From: Rhizobium sullae
Lineage (GTDB): Bacteria > Pseudomonadota > Alphaproteobacteria > Rhizobiales > Rhizobiaceae
DNA length: 64,000 bases
Assembly (NCBI RefSeq): GCF_025200715.1
Contig: NZ_CP104143.1
Span: 1,736,001 to 1,800,000 of the forward strand
Direction: 5' to 3'
Part shown: one piece after another, positions 50,905-63,841 of the stretch
How the letters are laid out: every line of letters starts with the position of its first letter
How positions within the stretch are numbered: the stretch's first letter is position 1
Notes under the pieces: generated by a model
Told to the model about the DNA's origin: nothing
The model's database searches: none
What the model saw: only the letters and a program-made list of their open reading frames with translations
Translations under genes and position numbers: made by a program

Positions 50905-51159
50905 CTACGCTATCGCCCTTGCGATCAGCACCACGACGATGGCGCCGACCGTGGCGTGAATGATCTGCACGGCCAGCGCATTTTCAATGCCGAGCGATAT
51001 GCCCAGCGCATTGAACAGATACCCGCCCACGAACGCGCCGATGATGCCGCTGAGCAGGCAGCGTATCAGACCGCCTCCGCCGACGACCAGGCTCGCGAGG
51101 AAGCCCGCGACGAGCCCGATCAGGAGGAAGACAAGCAATGCCTGCGTCTCCATGGACAT
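50905..51159 (-). CDS. GlsB/YeaQ/YmgE family membrane protein (copy 2)
   Basis: An 84-residue relative of copy 1, starting MSMETQALLVFLLIGLVAGF, with LIRCLLSGIIGAFVGGYLFN and a last span ATVGAIVVVLIARAIA. It is clearly diverged in sequence, mainly sharing the three-span, glycine-rich layout. It lies 54 bases after lpd on the same strand. No function is known beyond association with envelope stress in other bacteria. Confidence 0.85.
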   Translation of the reverse strand: MSMETQALLVFLLIGLVAGFLASLVVGGGGLIRCLLSGIIGAFVGGYLFNALGISLGIENALAVQIIHATVGAIVVVLIARAIA

Positions 51160-51213
51160 GATGATTTCCTTTCGTTTTTTCCACCTTCGGATAGAGGGCG
51201 GAAAGGGAAATTA

Positions 51214-52659
51214 TCAAGCGTTCAACACCCGACCGTAAGCGTCCAGCACGGCTTCCTTCATCGACTCCGAGACAGTCGGATGCGGGAAGATCGTGTGCAT
51301 CAGTTCCTCCTCGGTCGTTTCGAGGTTCATCGCGACGACGAAGCCCTGGATCAGTTCGGTCACTTCGGCGCCGACCATATGCGCACCGAGGAGCTCGCCG
51401 GTCTTCTTGTCGAAAATGACCTTGCAGAGGCCCTGATCCTCGCCGAGCGCGATCGCCTTGCCGTTTGCGGCGAAGGAGAAGCGGCCGACGCGGATATCGC
51501 GGCCGAGCTCCTTGGCCTTGGCTTCCGTCAGGCCGACGGAGGCAACCTGCGGCTGGCAATAGGTGCAGCCTGGAACCTTGCTCTTGTCGGTCGGGTGAAC
51601 ATTCGGCAGGCCTGCGATCTTTTCGATGCAGACAACGCCCTCGTGCTCGGCCTTGTGGGCAAGCATCGGCGGGCCGGCGACATCGCCGATTGCGTATATG
51701 CCGGGAACGTTGGTCTTGCCGTAGCCGTCGCTGACCACGCAGCCGCGATCCGTCTTTACGCCCAGCGCTTCAAGGCCGAGGTTTTCGATATTGCCTTGAA
51801 CGCCAATGGCGGAGATCATGCGGTCCGCCGTGATCTGCTGGACCTTGCCGCCGGCCGTCTCGACATGGGCCGTGATGCTGCCGGCGCCCTTCTCGACCTT
51901 CGTCACCTTGGCGCTCGTGAAGATCTTCATGCCGCGCTTTTCCAGCTGCTTGCGGGCGATGGCGGTCACTTCCGCATCCTCGACCGGCATGATCGTCGGA
52001 AGGACTTCGACCACCGTCACGTCGACGCCCATCGAGCGGTAGAAGCTTGCGAACTCGATGCCGATCGCGCCCGAGCCCATGACGATCAGCGATTTCGGCA
52101 GGGCATCCGGCTTCAGCGCTTCGAAATAGGTCCAGATCAGCTTGCCGTCCGGTTCGATGCCCGGCAGCGCGCGCGGGCGGGCACCAGTTGCGATGATGAT
52201 GTGCTTGGCGGTGTAAGTGCCTTCTCCCTTGACGCCCTTCGGCACAGGATGCTGTGGTTCGACTGCCGGCTTGGTGGACTTGCCGACGATGATCTCGCCG
52301 GGTTTGGTGATCTTGGCTTCACCCCAGATCACGTCGATCTTGTTCTTCTTCATCAGGAAACCGACGCCAGCGTTCAGGCGGCCGGAAACCGCGCGTGAGC
52401 GGGCAACGACGGCCTTGGGATCCGGCTTGACGCTGCCTTCAAGAACAAGACCGTAATCCTTCAGATGATTGGAATGGTCGAGAATCTCGGCCGAACGCAG
52501 CAGCGCCTTGGTCGGGATGCAGCCCCAATTTAGGCAGATGCCGCCCAGGTGCTCGCGTTCGACGATCGCGGTCTTCAGACCGAGTTGGCCGGCACGTACG
52601 GCCGCGACATAGCCGCCTGGGCCGGAGCCGATGATGATGACGTCGTAATTCTCAGCCAT
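51214..52659 (-). CDS. lpdA: Dihydrolipoyl dehydrogenase (E3)
   Basis: A 481-residue FAD enzyme reoxidising dihydrolipoamide with NAD+. The FAD motif is DVIIIGSGPGGYVAAVRAGQ and the redox disulfide is in GGICLNWGCIPTKALLRSAE (CxNxGCxP). The NAD motif is SLIVMGSGAIGIEFASFYRS, and the dimer interface has TELIQGFVVAMNLETTEEE followed by HTIFPHPTVSESMKEAV with the catalytic His. Clustered with pdhA, pdhB and pdhC, so it is the E3 of pyruvate dehydrogenase, perhaps shared with other complexes. Two small genes lie between it and pdhC. Confidence 0.96.
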   Translation of the reverse strand: MAENYDVIIIGSGPGGYVAAVRAGQLGLKTAIVEREHLGGICLNWGCIPTKALLRSAEILDHSNHLKDYGLVLEGSVKPDPKAVVARSRAVSGRLNAGVGFLMKKNKIDVIWGEAKITKPGEIIVGKSTKPAVEPQHPVPKGVKGEGTYTAKHIIIATGARPRALPGIEPDGKLIWTYFEALKPDALPKSLIVMGSGAIGIEFASFYRSMGVDVTVVEVLPTIMPVEDAEVTAIARKQLEKRGMKIFTSAKVTKVEKGAGSITAHVETAGGKVQQITADRMISAIGVQGNIENLGLEALGVKTDRGCVVSDGYGKTNVPGIYAIGDVAGPPMLAHKAEHEGVVCIEKIAGLPNVHPTDKSKVPGCTYCQPQVASVGLTEAKAKELGRDIRVGRFSFAANGKAIALGEDQGLCKVIFDKKTGELLGAHMVGAEVTELIQGFVVAMNLETTEEELMHTIFPHPTVSESMKEAVLDAYGRVLNA

Positions 52660-52674
52660 GTTTTCCTGCCTTTT

Positions 52675-53256
52675 TCATCCGGCGAGGCGGGTCAAAAGTA
52701 CCCACTCGTGTTTCCTGCTGTTTTCGAAAAGCGGCACGGCCTCAGCGCGGGCGGCTTGCGAAAATCCATTCTTCTCATACAGCGCGAGCGCTGCCTCGTT
52801 ATCACTTGCGGTGATCAGGCTGACGGCCCGCCCGTCCGCTTTCTCGATCTGGTCGACCAGCAGCCGCTTTCCGATGCCGATGCCGCGCAGATGGCGGTAG
52901 ACGGCCAGCGTGCCGATGAACCAGTTTCCGGCCGCCTGCTTCTGCAGCGCGATCACCGGCTCCAGGGCAGGACGATCCGCCGCGACCGCTCCGATCTCCC
53001 CGCCGAGCGTATAGCCCACCGCTGTTCCGGCGATCTCGCCATAGGCGTCGGCAATCACCGCACTCTGCCAGTTCCCCCAGGCGCCATCGCGGCTCATCTT
53101 CATCCGGCCCCGCTCCAGCGGCGTATCGGCGCTGCCGCCCGCCACCTCCGCGAACCAAAGCCAAGAAGCAAAGCCATGCGAGCCGATGTCCACGAGGATG
53201 GCCAGCTCCGCAGCATCCCGCCGTTCTGCCGGCCGCAGCGCGGCGAAAGAGGCCAT
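52675..53256 (-). CDS. GNAT family N-acetyltransferase
   Basis: A 193-residue acetyltransferase. The acetyl-CoA motif is YRHLRGIGIGKRLLVDQIEK (motif A, RxxGxGxxL), preceded by AGNWFIGTLAV. The ending NEAALALYEKNGFSQAARAE is motif B. The substrate is unknown. The start is 2 bases after the GDSL hydrolase stop, so the two are coupled. Part of a pdhC-GDSL-GNAT-lpd gene order. Confidence 0.87.
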   Translation of the reverse strand: MASFAALRPAERRDAAELAILVDIGSHGFASWLWFAEVAGGSADTPLERGRMKMSRDGAWGNWQSAVIADAYGEIAGTAVGYTLGGEIGAVAADRPALEPVIALQKQAAGNWFIGTLAVYRHLRGIGIGKRLLVDQIEKADGRAVSLITASDNEAALALYEKNGFSQAARAEAVPLFENSRKHEWVLLTRLAG

Positions 53257-53258
53257 GG

Positions 53259-53900
53259 TCAAAGCCCCAGCATCATCCGCACAGTCGATTCCAGCCCGCG
53301 CCCGAGGGCGCGGGTATTTTCCGCATCGAGATGGATGCCGTCGATCGGCGTCGTCTTCGCGACGGAATTGCCGTCGAAGAAGCCGCAACCGAGTTCGTCG
53401 GCAAGGTCACGGTAAAGCGTAGCGAGTTTTGCCGATTCCTCGATGCCGCCCGGGAACGAAGCGGCAAAGGGCGCATTCCCTGTGGCGCAGATCGCCGGCG
53501 GCGCGATGATCAGGATGTCCGGCCCATCGAATTCGAAGGGCCAGGCATGATTGCGGATCAGGCGCACCAAACGGGCGATGCCCTGGCAGGCGGCAAAAGC
53601 AGATCCCGCCACGACCGACTTCATGTCGTTGGTACCGAGCAAGATGATGACGAGGTCGAGCGGCGCATGCGTCTGCAGGATCGTCGGCAAGACGCGCGCA
53701 CCGTTGCGATCGCAATCGGCGAGATGGTCGTCGAAAGCGGTCGTCCGGCCGTTCAAGCCTTCCGGAATGACATGCGCCGCACCGCCGAGCGCTGCCTGCA
53801 AAACGCTCGGCCAGCGGTCCTCATAGGCATGCCGTGCCAGCGACATCGGATCGTAGCCCCAGGTCAGCGAGTCGCCATAGCAAAGAACGGTCTTCGTCAT
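53259..53900 (-). CDS. SGNH/GDSL hydrolase (arylesterase-like)
   Basis: A 213-residue esterase-fold protein without a signal peptide. Block I is VLCYGDSLTWGYDP with the nucleophile Ser, block II/III contains LNGRTTAFDD and LLGTNDMKSVV (Gly and Asn of the oxyanion hole), and block V is DGIHLDAENTRALG with the catalytic Asp and His. It is probably a cytoplasmic esterase or thioesterase; its substrate is unknown. Placed 19 bases after pdhC and coupled to the GNAT gene. Confidence 0.9.
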   Translation of the reverse strand: MTKTVLCYGDSLTWGYDPMSLARHAYEDRWPSVLQAALGGAAHVIPEGLNGRTTAFDDHLADCDRNGARVLPTILQTHAPLDLVIILLGTNDMKSVVAGSAFAACQGIARLVRLIRNHAWPFEFDGPDILIIAPPAICATGNAPFAASFPGGIEESAKLATLYRDLADELGCGFFDGNSVAKTTPIDGIHLDAENTRALGRGLESTVRMMLGL

Positions 53901-53919
53901 TTCCGTCTCCGCTCAACGA

Positions 53920-55266
53920 TCAGACGAGCATGCCCATTGGGTTTTCGATGTAGCCCTTGAAAGCCTGCAGCAGCTCGGCGCCGAGCGCACCGTCGACGCA
54001 GCGGTGATCGGTCGAAAGCGTGACGCTCATCACGGTCGCGATCGCCATTTCGCCCTTCTTGACGATAACGCGCTGCTCGCCTGCTCCGACCGCAAGGATC
54101 GTCGCATGCGGCGGATTGACGACGGCTGCGAAGTCCTTCACGCCCATCATGCCCATGTTCGAGACCGACGTCGTGCCGCCCTGGTATTCCTCGGGCTTCA
54201 GCTTGCGGTCCTTGGCGCGCTTGCCGAGATCCTTCATCTCGTTGGAGATGACGGAGAGCGTCTTTTCCTCAGCCTTGCGGATGATCGGGGTGATCAGCCC
54301 GCCCGGAATGGAGACAGCAACGCCGACATCGGCATGCTTGTGCTTGACCATGTTGTTTTCGGTCCAGGACACATTCGCGTCCGGAACGTCGCGCAGCGCG
54401 AGCGCCATGGCCTTGATGACCATGTCGTTGACGGAGAGCTTGTAAGCCGGGGCGCCATCCTTGCGCGGGGCAGCATCGTTGAGCTGGGCGCGAAGCGCCA
54501 AAAGCGCATCCAGCTCGCAGTCGACGGTGACGTAGAAGTGCGGGATGGTCTGCTTGGACTCCACCAGGCGGCGGGCGATCGTCTTGCGCATGCCGTCATG
54601 TGGCACCAGCTCGTAGGAGCCCGGTTCGAAGAGCTTGAGGACAGCCTCTTCCGTTGGGCCCTTGGCTGCCACCGGAGCGGCCTGCGGCGCGACAGCGGGA
54701 GCCGCTTTGGCGCCAGCACCGGCGACAGCAGCCTCGACGTCGCTCTTGACCACACGGCCGTGCGGGCCGGAACCGGCGATTGCGTAAAGGTCGATGCCGG
54801 CTTCCCTGGCCAGACGCCGCGCGAGCGGCGAGGAGAAGGTGCGTGTGCCGCCCTCGCCCTTCGAGACCGCCTGCGGCACCTCGGTGCGAGGGCTTACATT
54901 GGCATTTGCAGCGAGTGGGGCGGCTGGCGCCGTGCCTTTTCCTGTCTCATCTTGAGGAGGTGGAGGCGCGGAAGCGCTTTCCGCTTTCGCCTCGGGGGAC
55001 GCCGCAGCCGCCGCAACGTCCTCGCCTTCGCCGGCAAGAACCGCAATCAGCGCATTGACTTTGACGCCTTCCGTACCGGCCGGAATGACGATCTTGGCGA
55101 CAGTGCCTTCATCGACGGCTTCGACTTCCATCGTGGCCTTGTCGGTCTCAATCTCGGCGATCACATCGCCGGACTTGACGGTGTCGCCTTCCTTGACGAG
55201 CCACTTGGCCAGATTGCCTTCTTCCATCGTCGGAGAAAGGGCTGGCATCGTGATGTTGATAGGCAT
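53920..55266 (-). CDS. pdhC: Pyruvate dehydrogenase E2, dihydrolipoamide acetyltransferase
   Basis: A 448-residue E2. The N-terminal lipoyl domain has the lipoyl Lys in [20 protein letters not shown] near residue 43. An Ala/Pro linker follows, then the peripheral subunit-binding domain ([35 protein letters not shown]). The catalytic domain has [20 protein letters not shown] and ends with the active-site [20 protein letters not shown] (DHRxxDG). One lipoyl domain is typical of alphaproteobacterial E2. It forms the core that acetylates CoA. Confidence 0.96.
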   Translation of the reverse strand: MPINITMPALSPTMEEGNLAKWLVKEGDTVKSGDVIAEIETDKATMEVEAVDEGTVAKIVIPAGTEGVKVNALIAVLAGEGEDVAAAAASPEAKAESASAPPPPQDETGKGTAPAAPLAANANVSPRTEVPQAVSKGEGGTRTFSSPLARRLAREAGIDLYAIAGSGPHGRVVKSDVEAAVAGAGAKAAPAVAPQAAPVAAKGPTEEAVLKLFEPGSYELVPHDGMRKTIARRLVESKQTIPHFYVTVDCELDALLALRAQLNDAAPRKDGAPAYKLSVNDMVIKAMALALRDVPDANVSWTENNMVKHKHADVGVAVSIPGGLITPIIRKAEEKTLSVISNEMKDLGKRAKDRKLKPEEYQGGTTSVSNMGMMGVKDFAAVVNPPHATILAVGAGEQRVIVKKGEMAIATVMSVTLSTDHRCVDGALGAELLQAFKGYIENPMGMLV

Positions 55267-55281
55267 CGAAATACCCTCCCC

Positions 55282-56658
<1,377 letters not shown>

Positions 56659-56673
56659 GGGTTCCCTCCCCGA

Positions 56674-57720
56674 TTAGAGCAGAATGTCGGTATAGAGCTC
56701 GGATACATCCGGCTCCGGATCGGCCTGGGCGAAATCGGCGCTGTCAGCAACGATATCGCGCACGTCCTTGTCGATGGACTTCAGGTCGTCTTCCGACGCC
56801 CAGCCCTTCTCGATGAGGCGCAGGCGCACCTGCTCGATCGGATCGGATTCGGAGCGCATCTTCTGCACTTCGTCCTTCGAACGATACTTCGCCGGGTCGG
56901 ACATCGAATGGCCGCGATAGCGATAGGTCAGCATTTCGAGGATCATCGGACCCTTGCCGGAACGGCAGTATTCAATCGCCTCGTCGGCAGCGGCCTTGAC
57001 AGCGCGCACGTCCATGCCGTCCACTTGGATGCCCGGAATGCCGAAGGACGCGCCGCGCTTGGAGAAGTCGGCCTGCGCGGTAGCGCGGGCGGTCGAAGTG
57101 CCCATGGCGTAACGGTTGTTCTCGATTACGTAGATGACGGGCAGCTTCCAGAGCTGCGCCATGTTGAAGCTTTCGTAGACCTGACCCTGGTTGGCCGCGC
57201 CGTCGCCGAAATAGGCGATGCTGACATTGTCGTTGCCGCGATACTTGTTGGCAAATGCCAGGCCGGTGCCGAGCGAAACCTGGGCGCCGACGATGCCGTG
57301 GCCGCCGTAGAAATGCTTTTCCTTGGAGAACATGTGCATGGAGCCGCCCTTCCCCTTGGAATAGCCGCCCCTGCGCCCTGTCAGTTCCGCCATCACGCCG
57401 CGGGCGTTCATGCCGGTCGCCAGCATATGGCCATGATCGCGGTAGCCAGTGATCACCTGGTCGCCTTCCTTGAGGGCGAACTGCATGCCGACGACGACCG
57501 CTTCCTGGCCAATATAAAGGTGACAGAAACCGCCTATGAAGCCCATGCCGTAAAGCTGGCCTGCCTTTTCCTCGAAACGGCGGATGAGCAGCATTTCGCG
57601 ATAGGCTTTGAGCTCCGTATCGCGATCGAAATCGGCGATAGCCCCGCCATTCGATTGCTTGCTGTGAGGTTTTGCGCTGGTCTTGCGGCTGGAAACGGTC
57701 GCGGTCTTTCGCGGCGCCAT
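56674..57720 (-). CDS. pdhA: Pyruvate dehydrogenase E1 alpha subunit
   Basis: A 348-residue thiamine diphosphate enzyme subunit. The N-terminus is basic (RKTATVSSRKTSAKPHSKQS). The family features are YREMLLIRRFEEKAGQLYGM, GFCHLYIGQEAVVVGMQFAL, the TPP/Mg2+ motif IAYFGDGAANQGQVYESFNM through VIENNRYAMGTS, and phosphorylation-loop-like TYRYRGHSMSDPAKYRSKDE. First gene of the pdhA-pdhB-pdhC operon; the promoter should lie in the 146 bases before it. Confidence 0.96.
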   Translation of the reverse strand: MAPRKTATVSSRKTSAKPHSKQSNGGAIADFDRDTELKAYREMLLIRRFEEKAGQLYGMGFIGGFCHLYIGQEAVVVGMQFALKEGDQVITGYRDHGHMLATGMNARGVMAELTGRRGGYSKGKGGSMHMFSKEKHFYGGHGIVGAQVSLGTGLAFANKYRGNDNVSIAYFGDGAANQGQVYESFNMAQLWKLPVIYVIENNRYAMGTSTARATAQADFSKRGASFGIPGIQVDGMDVRAVKAAADEAIEYCRSGKGPMILEMLTYRYRGHSMSDPAKYRSKDEVQKMRSESDPIEQVRLRLIEKGWASEDDLKSIDKDVRDIVADSADFAQADPEPDVSELYTDILL

Positions 57721-57866
57721 TCAACCCTCCCTATGGGTTTGTCGTTTCTTGGGTGGCGCGTACCATAGGGAAGAAATTTGGCCACAGCAATGCCATAAAT
57801 GCATGGCACGTATTCTGCTTTAAGCCATTGATAAACCAATAGAATTGCAGATTAACCTATTTCCGG

Positions 57867-58187
57867 TTAATTTGCATAAGAATTGAATATGACGATTTCG
57901 TCGCCCCGCGACATGTTCAGTTGATAGCGGGCTTTTTCGTCCAGCATGTCCTTGTCGAGCGAACCATCGCTCAACAGCGCGACCTGCTGTTCCAGATGTT
58001 CGCGTTTCACTTTCAAGACCGCAAGCTCGCGCTCGCGCGCAATCCGGCGCTTCTCGAAGCCTTCCGTGGCCCGAAGACCATAGTCGCCGTGAATGCAGTG
58101 ATAACCGAAATAGGAGAGAAAAGCGACCGTCATGGCCGGAATGACGAACCGCCCAATCTTTCTCTTCTTATGATGCTTTGTCCACAT
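57867..58187 (-). CDS. ftsB: Septum formation initiator FtsB/DivIC family protein
   Basis: A 106-residue single-pass membrane protein of the divisome. A short basic N-terminus (WTKHHKKRKIGRF) precedes the span FVIPAMTVAFLSYFGYHCIH. A coiled-coil periplasmic part follows (KRRIARERELAVLKVKREHL then EQQVALLSDGSLDKDMLDEK). The ATG at 58187 gives the length usual for relatives; an ATG at 58211 would add eight residues. The gene is located between eno and pdhA, as commonly found (eno-ftsB order). Confidence 0.85.
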   Translation of the reverse strand: MWTKHHKKRKIGRFVIPAMTVAFLSYFGYHCIHGDYGLRATEGFEKRRIARERELAVLKVKREHLEQQVALLSDGSLDKDMLDEKARYQLNMSRGDEIVIFNSYAN

Positions 58188-58273
58188 ACGCACACATGCT
58201 CTGAAACGCATTACCGATTGCAGCGAGCTTACGCCTGAGAGATTAACCGTCCGTTGACTGTGAATTTCGCGCA

Positions 58274-58305
58274 ATAAAAAACCCGCGCCGGTGAAGCGCG
58301 GGTTT
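58274..58305 (-). terminator. Rho-independent terminator after eno
   Basis: Ten-base arms (58279-58288 and 58296-58305, with GCGCGGG core) pair around a 7-base loop on the minus strand, followed by a T run. It lies 25 bases after the eno stop. Confidence 0.9.
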
Positions 58306-58329
58306 CAAACAACTGATTCTTAAAGACTA

Positions 58330-60048
<1,719 letters not shown>

Positions 60049-61893
60049 ATGAAACTCAATATTGCACGCAGTCTTGCAATCTTCGCGGTGGTCGTCACCG
60101 CTGGATTGATCGCTTCGATCGGCATACAGAATTACGCCTTCAACAAGCTGCGGGTGAACGGCGAGGTGTACAGGCAGATCATCTACGGCAAGGATCTCGT
60201 CGCCGATATTCTGCCGCCGCCTCTCTACGTCGTCGAATCCTACATGCTTGCGCTCGAAGCAGTGCAGCGCCCCGACGTTGCGAAGAAAAACATCGACCGC
60301 ATCGAAAACATCCTGAAACCCGCTTATGAGGATCGCCGCAAATATTGGCTGACGACGGCGCTCAGCGCTGACCTCAAGCAAAAGCTCCTGAACGATGTGC
60401 TCGTCAAAGGCGACGTGTTTTGGAAGGTGATGTTGGAGGAACTCGCGCCGGCCATTCTCAAGAATGACTCCGCAGTCATCCCGGCGTCCTTCGAAAAACT
60501 TGCGACGAATTTCCATATTCATGAAAGCTCCGTCAACGAGCTCGTGGATATGGCGAATACCTTCCTGGCGGATGCCGAAAAGGAAGCCGCAGAACAGACA
60601 CGCATCCTCTCGACCATCACGCTCGCAGCTGCCGCAGTCTCGCTTTGCCTGCTTCTCGGCGGCCTGTACGTCTTCCGACGCCGCGCCATCGTGCCGCTCT
60701 CGGCGATGCGCGACTATATGGCGATCCTTGCCGGCGGCGACTATTCGAAGGAGGTGCCCTTCAGCCGCCGCGGAGATGAGATCGGTGAGATGGCGCGCGC
60801 CGTTACTGTCTTCCGCGAAGCCGCCGAAGAGCGGAACAATATCCGCGAGCGCCAGGATGCCGAACGTCAGGCCCAAACGCAGCGTGATGCGGCGCTTGCC
60901 GCCACCAAGGCAGATGAGGAAGCCGTCCGCGAGCGCGTCATCGCGAGCCTGAGCCGCGGCCTGGAACGCCTTTCCGGCGGCGACCTCACCATCCAGCTAA
61001 GCGAGCCCTTCGAAGCGGCCTATGAAAAGTTGCGCGAGCAGTTCAATTCGAGCATCCACACGCTTTCCGGCGCGATGACGGAAATCTCGGCCGTCACGAA
61101 TACGGTTCGGACCGGCTCCGGCGAAATCGCATCGAGCACGGACGACCTGGCCCGGCGCACCGAGCATCAGGCCGCTTCTCTGGAGCAAGCAGCCTCGGCG
61201 CTCGACCAGATCACGGTTACCGTCAAGAACTCGTCGGAACGGGCCAATGAAGCGAACGCGATGATGATGGCGACCAAGGAAAGTGCCAGCTATTCGGCAA
61301 CCGTCGTGCATGAGGCGGTCGCTGCGATGGAGAAGATCGAGACATCATCTGTGCAGATCGGCGAGATCATCAACGTCATCGATGAAATCGCCTTCCAGAC
61401 CAACCTCCTCGCGCTCAATGCCGGCGTGGAAGCCGCCCGCGCCGGTGAAGCCGGAAAGGGTTTTGCAGTCGTTGCGCAGGAAGTGCGCGACCTTGCCGGC
61501 CGCTCTGCCAATCTAGCGAAGGAAATCAAGCAGTTGATCGAGACGTCTTCCAATCAGGTGTCAGCCGGCGTTGCACTGGTCAACCGCACCGGTAAGGCGC
61601 TCAGCAATATCGATCAGCAGGTTTTCAGGGTCACGGCGCTGATCGAGGCGATCGTGCGTTCCTCTTCCGAACAAACGACCGCTCTCCTGGAAGTCAACGC
61701 CGCCGTCAACACAATGGACAGCGTCACGCAGCAGAACGCGGCGATGGTTGAGCAGACGAGTGCAGCTTGCCGCGAACTTGGTGAAGAGGCGATACACCTC
61801 AATCACCTGCTGTCCCGTTTCCGTCTCGACGACCTGACGGCCCCTACCGCAACGCGGTCGCACTCAGGCCAAAGGATGGCGCTTGCAGGCTGA
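60049..61893 (+). CDS. Methyl-accepting chemotaxis protein
   Basis: A 614-residue transmembrane chemoreceptor. The first span is [20 protein letters not shown] and the second [20 protein letters not shown] near residue 190; between them lies an all-helical sensor of about 150 residues. A HAMP region follows ([20 protein letters not shown]), then a signalling hairpin with the conserved tip [25 protein letters not shown]-type. Methylation-type helices contain Glu/Gln-rich ETSS and [12 protein letters not shown]. No C-terminal CheR-binding pentapeptide is seen. The ligand is unknown. ATG 60049 follows a GCAGG; ATG 60037 is possible. Confidence 0.92.
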   Translation: MKLNIARSLAIFAVVVTAGLIASIGIQNYAFNKLRVNGEVYRQIIYGKDLVADILPPPLYVVESYMLALEAVQRPDVAKKNIDRIENILKPAYEDRRKYWLTTALSADLKQKLLNDVLVKGDVFWKVMLEELAPAILKNDSAVIPASFEKLATNFHIHESSVNELVDMANTFLADAEKEAAEQTRILSTITLAAAAVSLCLLLGGLYVFRRRAIVPLSAMRDYMAILAGGDYSKEVPFSRRGDEIGEMARAVTVFREAAEERNNIRERQDAERQAQTQRDAALAATKADEEAVRERVIASLSRGLERLSGGDLTIQLSEPFEAAYEKLREQFNSSIHTLSGAMTEISAVTNTVRTGSGEIASSTDDLARRTEHQAASLEQAASALDQITVTVKNSSERANEANAMMMATKESASYSATVVHEAVAAMEKIETSSVQIGEIINVIDEIAFQTNLLALNAGVEAARAGEAGKGFAVVAQEVRDLAGRSANLAKEIKQLIETSSNQVSAGVALVNRTGKALSNIDQQVFRVTALIEAIVRSSSEQTTALLEVNAAVNTMDSVTQQNAAMVEQTSAACRELGEEAIHLNHLLSRFRLDDLTAPTATRSHSGQRMALAG

Positions 61894-61914
61894 CGGCAGG
61901 CACCTCATGTCCGT

Positions 61915-62760
61915 TCAAGCCGCCTTGGCGATCGCGTCGAAGGCCAGCAGCTTTTCGAGCAGCCGGGGCATGTCCTTCAGATGGACCATGTTCGGGCCGT
62001 CGGACGGTGCGTGATCGGGATCCTCATGCGTCTCGATGAAGACGCCTGCTACGCCGACGGCGACGGCCGCGCGTGCCAGCGTCTCGACGAACTCCCTCTG
62101 CCCGCCGGTCGAGCCGCCCTGCCCGCCGGGTTGCTGCACCGAATGGGTGGCATCGAAAACGACAGGGGCGCCCATGGCCGCCATGATCGGCAGCGAGCGC
62201 ATGTCCGAGACCAGCGTGTTGTAGCCGAAGGAGGCCCCGCGCTCGCAAAGCAGGATGTTCGGATTGCCGGTGGCATTCAGCTTGCCGAGGACGTTCATCA
62301 TATCCCAGGGTGCCAGGAACTGGCCCTTCTTCACATTGATCGCCCGGCCCGTCTTGGCGGCGGCAACGAGGAGGTCCGTCTGGCGGCTGAGGAAGGCCGG
62401 GATCTGCAGGATGTCGACGACCGGCGCGACGGCAGCGCACTGCTCTTCCGTATGAATGTCCGTCAGCACCGGAAAACCGAATTCCTTCTTGAGGTCGGCA
62501 AAGACTTCCAGCGCCTTCTCAAGGCCGATGCCGCGCTGAGCGGACAGCGAGGTCCGGTTCGCCTTGTCGAAGGACGACTTGTAAACCAGGCCGATGCCGA
62601 GCATTTTGCACAGCTCGCTCAAAACGCCGGCCACCATGAACGCATGCTCGCGGCTCTCCATCTGGCAGGGCCCGGCAATCAGTGACAGCCTGCCGCTGTT
62701 GGAAAAGACGACGCGGCCGGCACCTTCGCCGACTGCGACTTCGGAATTCGTATTGCTCAT
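61915..62760 (-). CDS. kdsA: 3-deoxy-8-phosphooctulonate synthase (KDO-8-phosphate synthase)
   Basis: A 281-residue enzyme condensing PEP with arabinose-5-phosphate for lipopolysaccharide KDO. Typical segments are [60 protein letters not shown] and [20 protein letters not shown], then [20 protein letters not shown] and [20 protein letters not shown]. The Cys in GPCQMES hints at the metal-dependent or independent subtype but is not decisive. Its ATG overlaps the VOC gene stop as ATGA, so they share a transcript. Confidence 0.96.
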   Translation of the reverse strand: MSNTNSEVAVGEGAGRVVFSNSGRLSLIAGPCQMESREHAFMVAGVLSELCKMLGIGLVYKSSFDKANRTSLSAQRGIGLEKALEVFADLKKEFGFPVLTDIHTEEQCAAVAPVVDILQIPAFLSRQTDLLVAAAKTGRAINVKKGQFLAPWDMMNVLGKLNATGNPNILLCERGASFGYNTLVSDMRSLPIMAAMGAPVVFDATHSVQQPGGQGGSTGGQREFVETLARAAVAVGVAGVFIETHEDPDHAPSDGPNMVHLKDMPRLLEKLLAFDAIAKAA

Positions 62761-63635
62761 TGGGTCTCCTCGAAGGCGAAGATCGCACCCTGGCCGGGCG
62801 CCGGCTTCACCAGGACTCTGTTGTTCTTGCGTGTATAGGTCATCCCGTTATCAGCCAAAAGCGCTTCTGTCACGGCAAGATCGGTGGTGCGGAAAACGAT
62901 AGCGCTGCCTCTCAGCCCCTTATCTGCGGTTAACGGCAGCGAATCGAAATAAGCCTCCATCCCTTCCGGCGACAGCAGGCTAATCCTGGTATTCGCTGAC
63001 GCGATCGCCACGCCGAACGGCGTCCGCTCGATTCCCGTCGTAGACACGGCCAACTGAAGAAACGAGCCGAAAGCTTCAGGCTCCGGCGCGCTTAGCACGA
63101 TCTCCGAGATACCGGTTGCGCCATTCGCATGCTTTTCCAGCGCGCTGCGATCGGCCGGAAAGGCGTTGATGCGCTGGCAGGCGAAGAGGAAGAAATCCGG
63201 CACCCGAAGATCGGCGGCAAAGGCAAGCTTGAAAGTCCCCGTCGATTGCGACCCGTCCGGCATCTTGATCAGGCGCGAAAACTCCAGCATGCCGCCGCCG
63301 CTCTTTCTCGCCCGCACGAAGTGCGCATGATCGGCGTCCGCGTCTTCCGTGGCGAACACGGCCGCAGAGAATCCGTCATTGCCGCAGCGGAAGCGAAAGG
63401 CTTGGTCGCGCGCCACAAAGACGTTTCCGTGCCGCACTGCCTCTTCACATTCCTTCGCGCTAGCAACGCCAAGCGGCTCGAGATAGGTCTTGTCGGAGAA
63501 GAAAACGCAGGCATTCACCGTGCCGAAAGGATGACGGCCCTCGGCGGCAACCGTGAACCCCAATCGTCCCAGTCGATCCCGCGCGAGATCGATGTTGGTG
63601 ACAGGCAGAACAAGATGATCCAGCGGATGCGGCAT
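62757..63635 (-). CDS. VOC (glyoxalase-like) family protein
   Basis: A 292-residue protein of the vicinal oxygen chelate superfamily. The first beta-alpha-beta unit starts [20 protein letters not shown] and [19 protein letters not shown], and a second unit begins near residue 165 ([20 protein letters not shown]). It resembles the glyoxalase-like domain proteins often found near kdsA or lexA in rhizobia; reaction unknown. The ATG at 63635 begins the domain, with a poor ribosome binding site; the upstream extension looks non-coding. Divergent from lexA. Confidence 0.85.
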   Translation of the reverse strand: MPHPLDHLVLPVTNIDLARDRLGRLGFTVAAEGRHPFGTVNACVFFSDKTYLEPLGVASAKECEEAVRHGNVFVARDQAFRFRCGNDGFSAAVFATEDADADHAHFVRARKSGGGMLEFSRLIKMPDGSQSTGTFKLAFAADLRVPDFFLFACQRINAFPADRSALEKHANGATGISEIVLSAPEPEAFGSFLQLAVSTTGIERTPFGVAIASANTRISLLSPEGMEAYFDSLPLTADKGLRGSAIVFRTTDLAVTEALLADNGMTYTRKNNRVLVKPAPGQGAIFAFEETQ

Positions 63636-63777
63636 GGCGTCACGTCTCCGTTTCCTGTGCCGAAAGATGTGTGCCGGGTATCTCGGCATTGCAAGCCGGG
63701 CGCCCTATCCGGCAAACAAAAAGTTTCGAAAACGAACACAGTTGAGGGGAAATTTTACGAAAATTTAGGTACTTGCG

Positions 63778-63792
63778 GAACACATATGGAAC
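63778..63792 (+). promoter_or_regulatory. LexA (SOS) box of the alphaproteobacterial type
   Basis: GAAC-N7-GAAC, which is GTTC-N7-GTTC on the other strand, the direct-repeat LexA site of alphaproteobacteria. It lies 49 bases before the lexA ATG, as expected for autorepression. Confidence 0.85.
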
Positions 63793-63841
63793 ATATAGTG
63801 TCTGTTCTGGCTTTGTTTCACGAAACTGGGGTTAAACTTCG

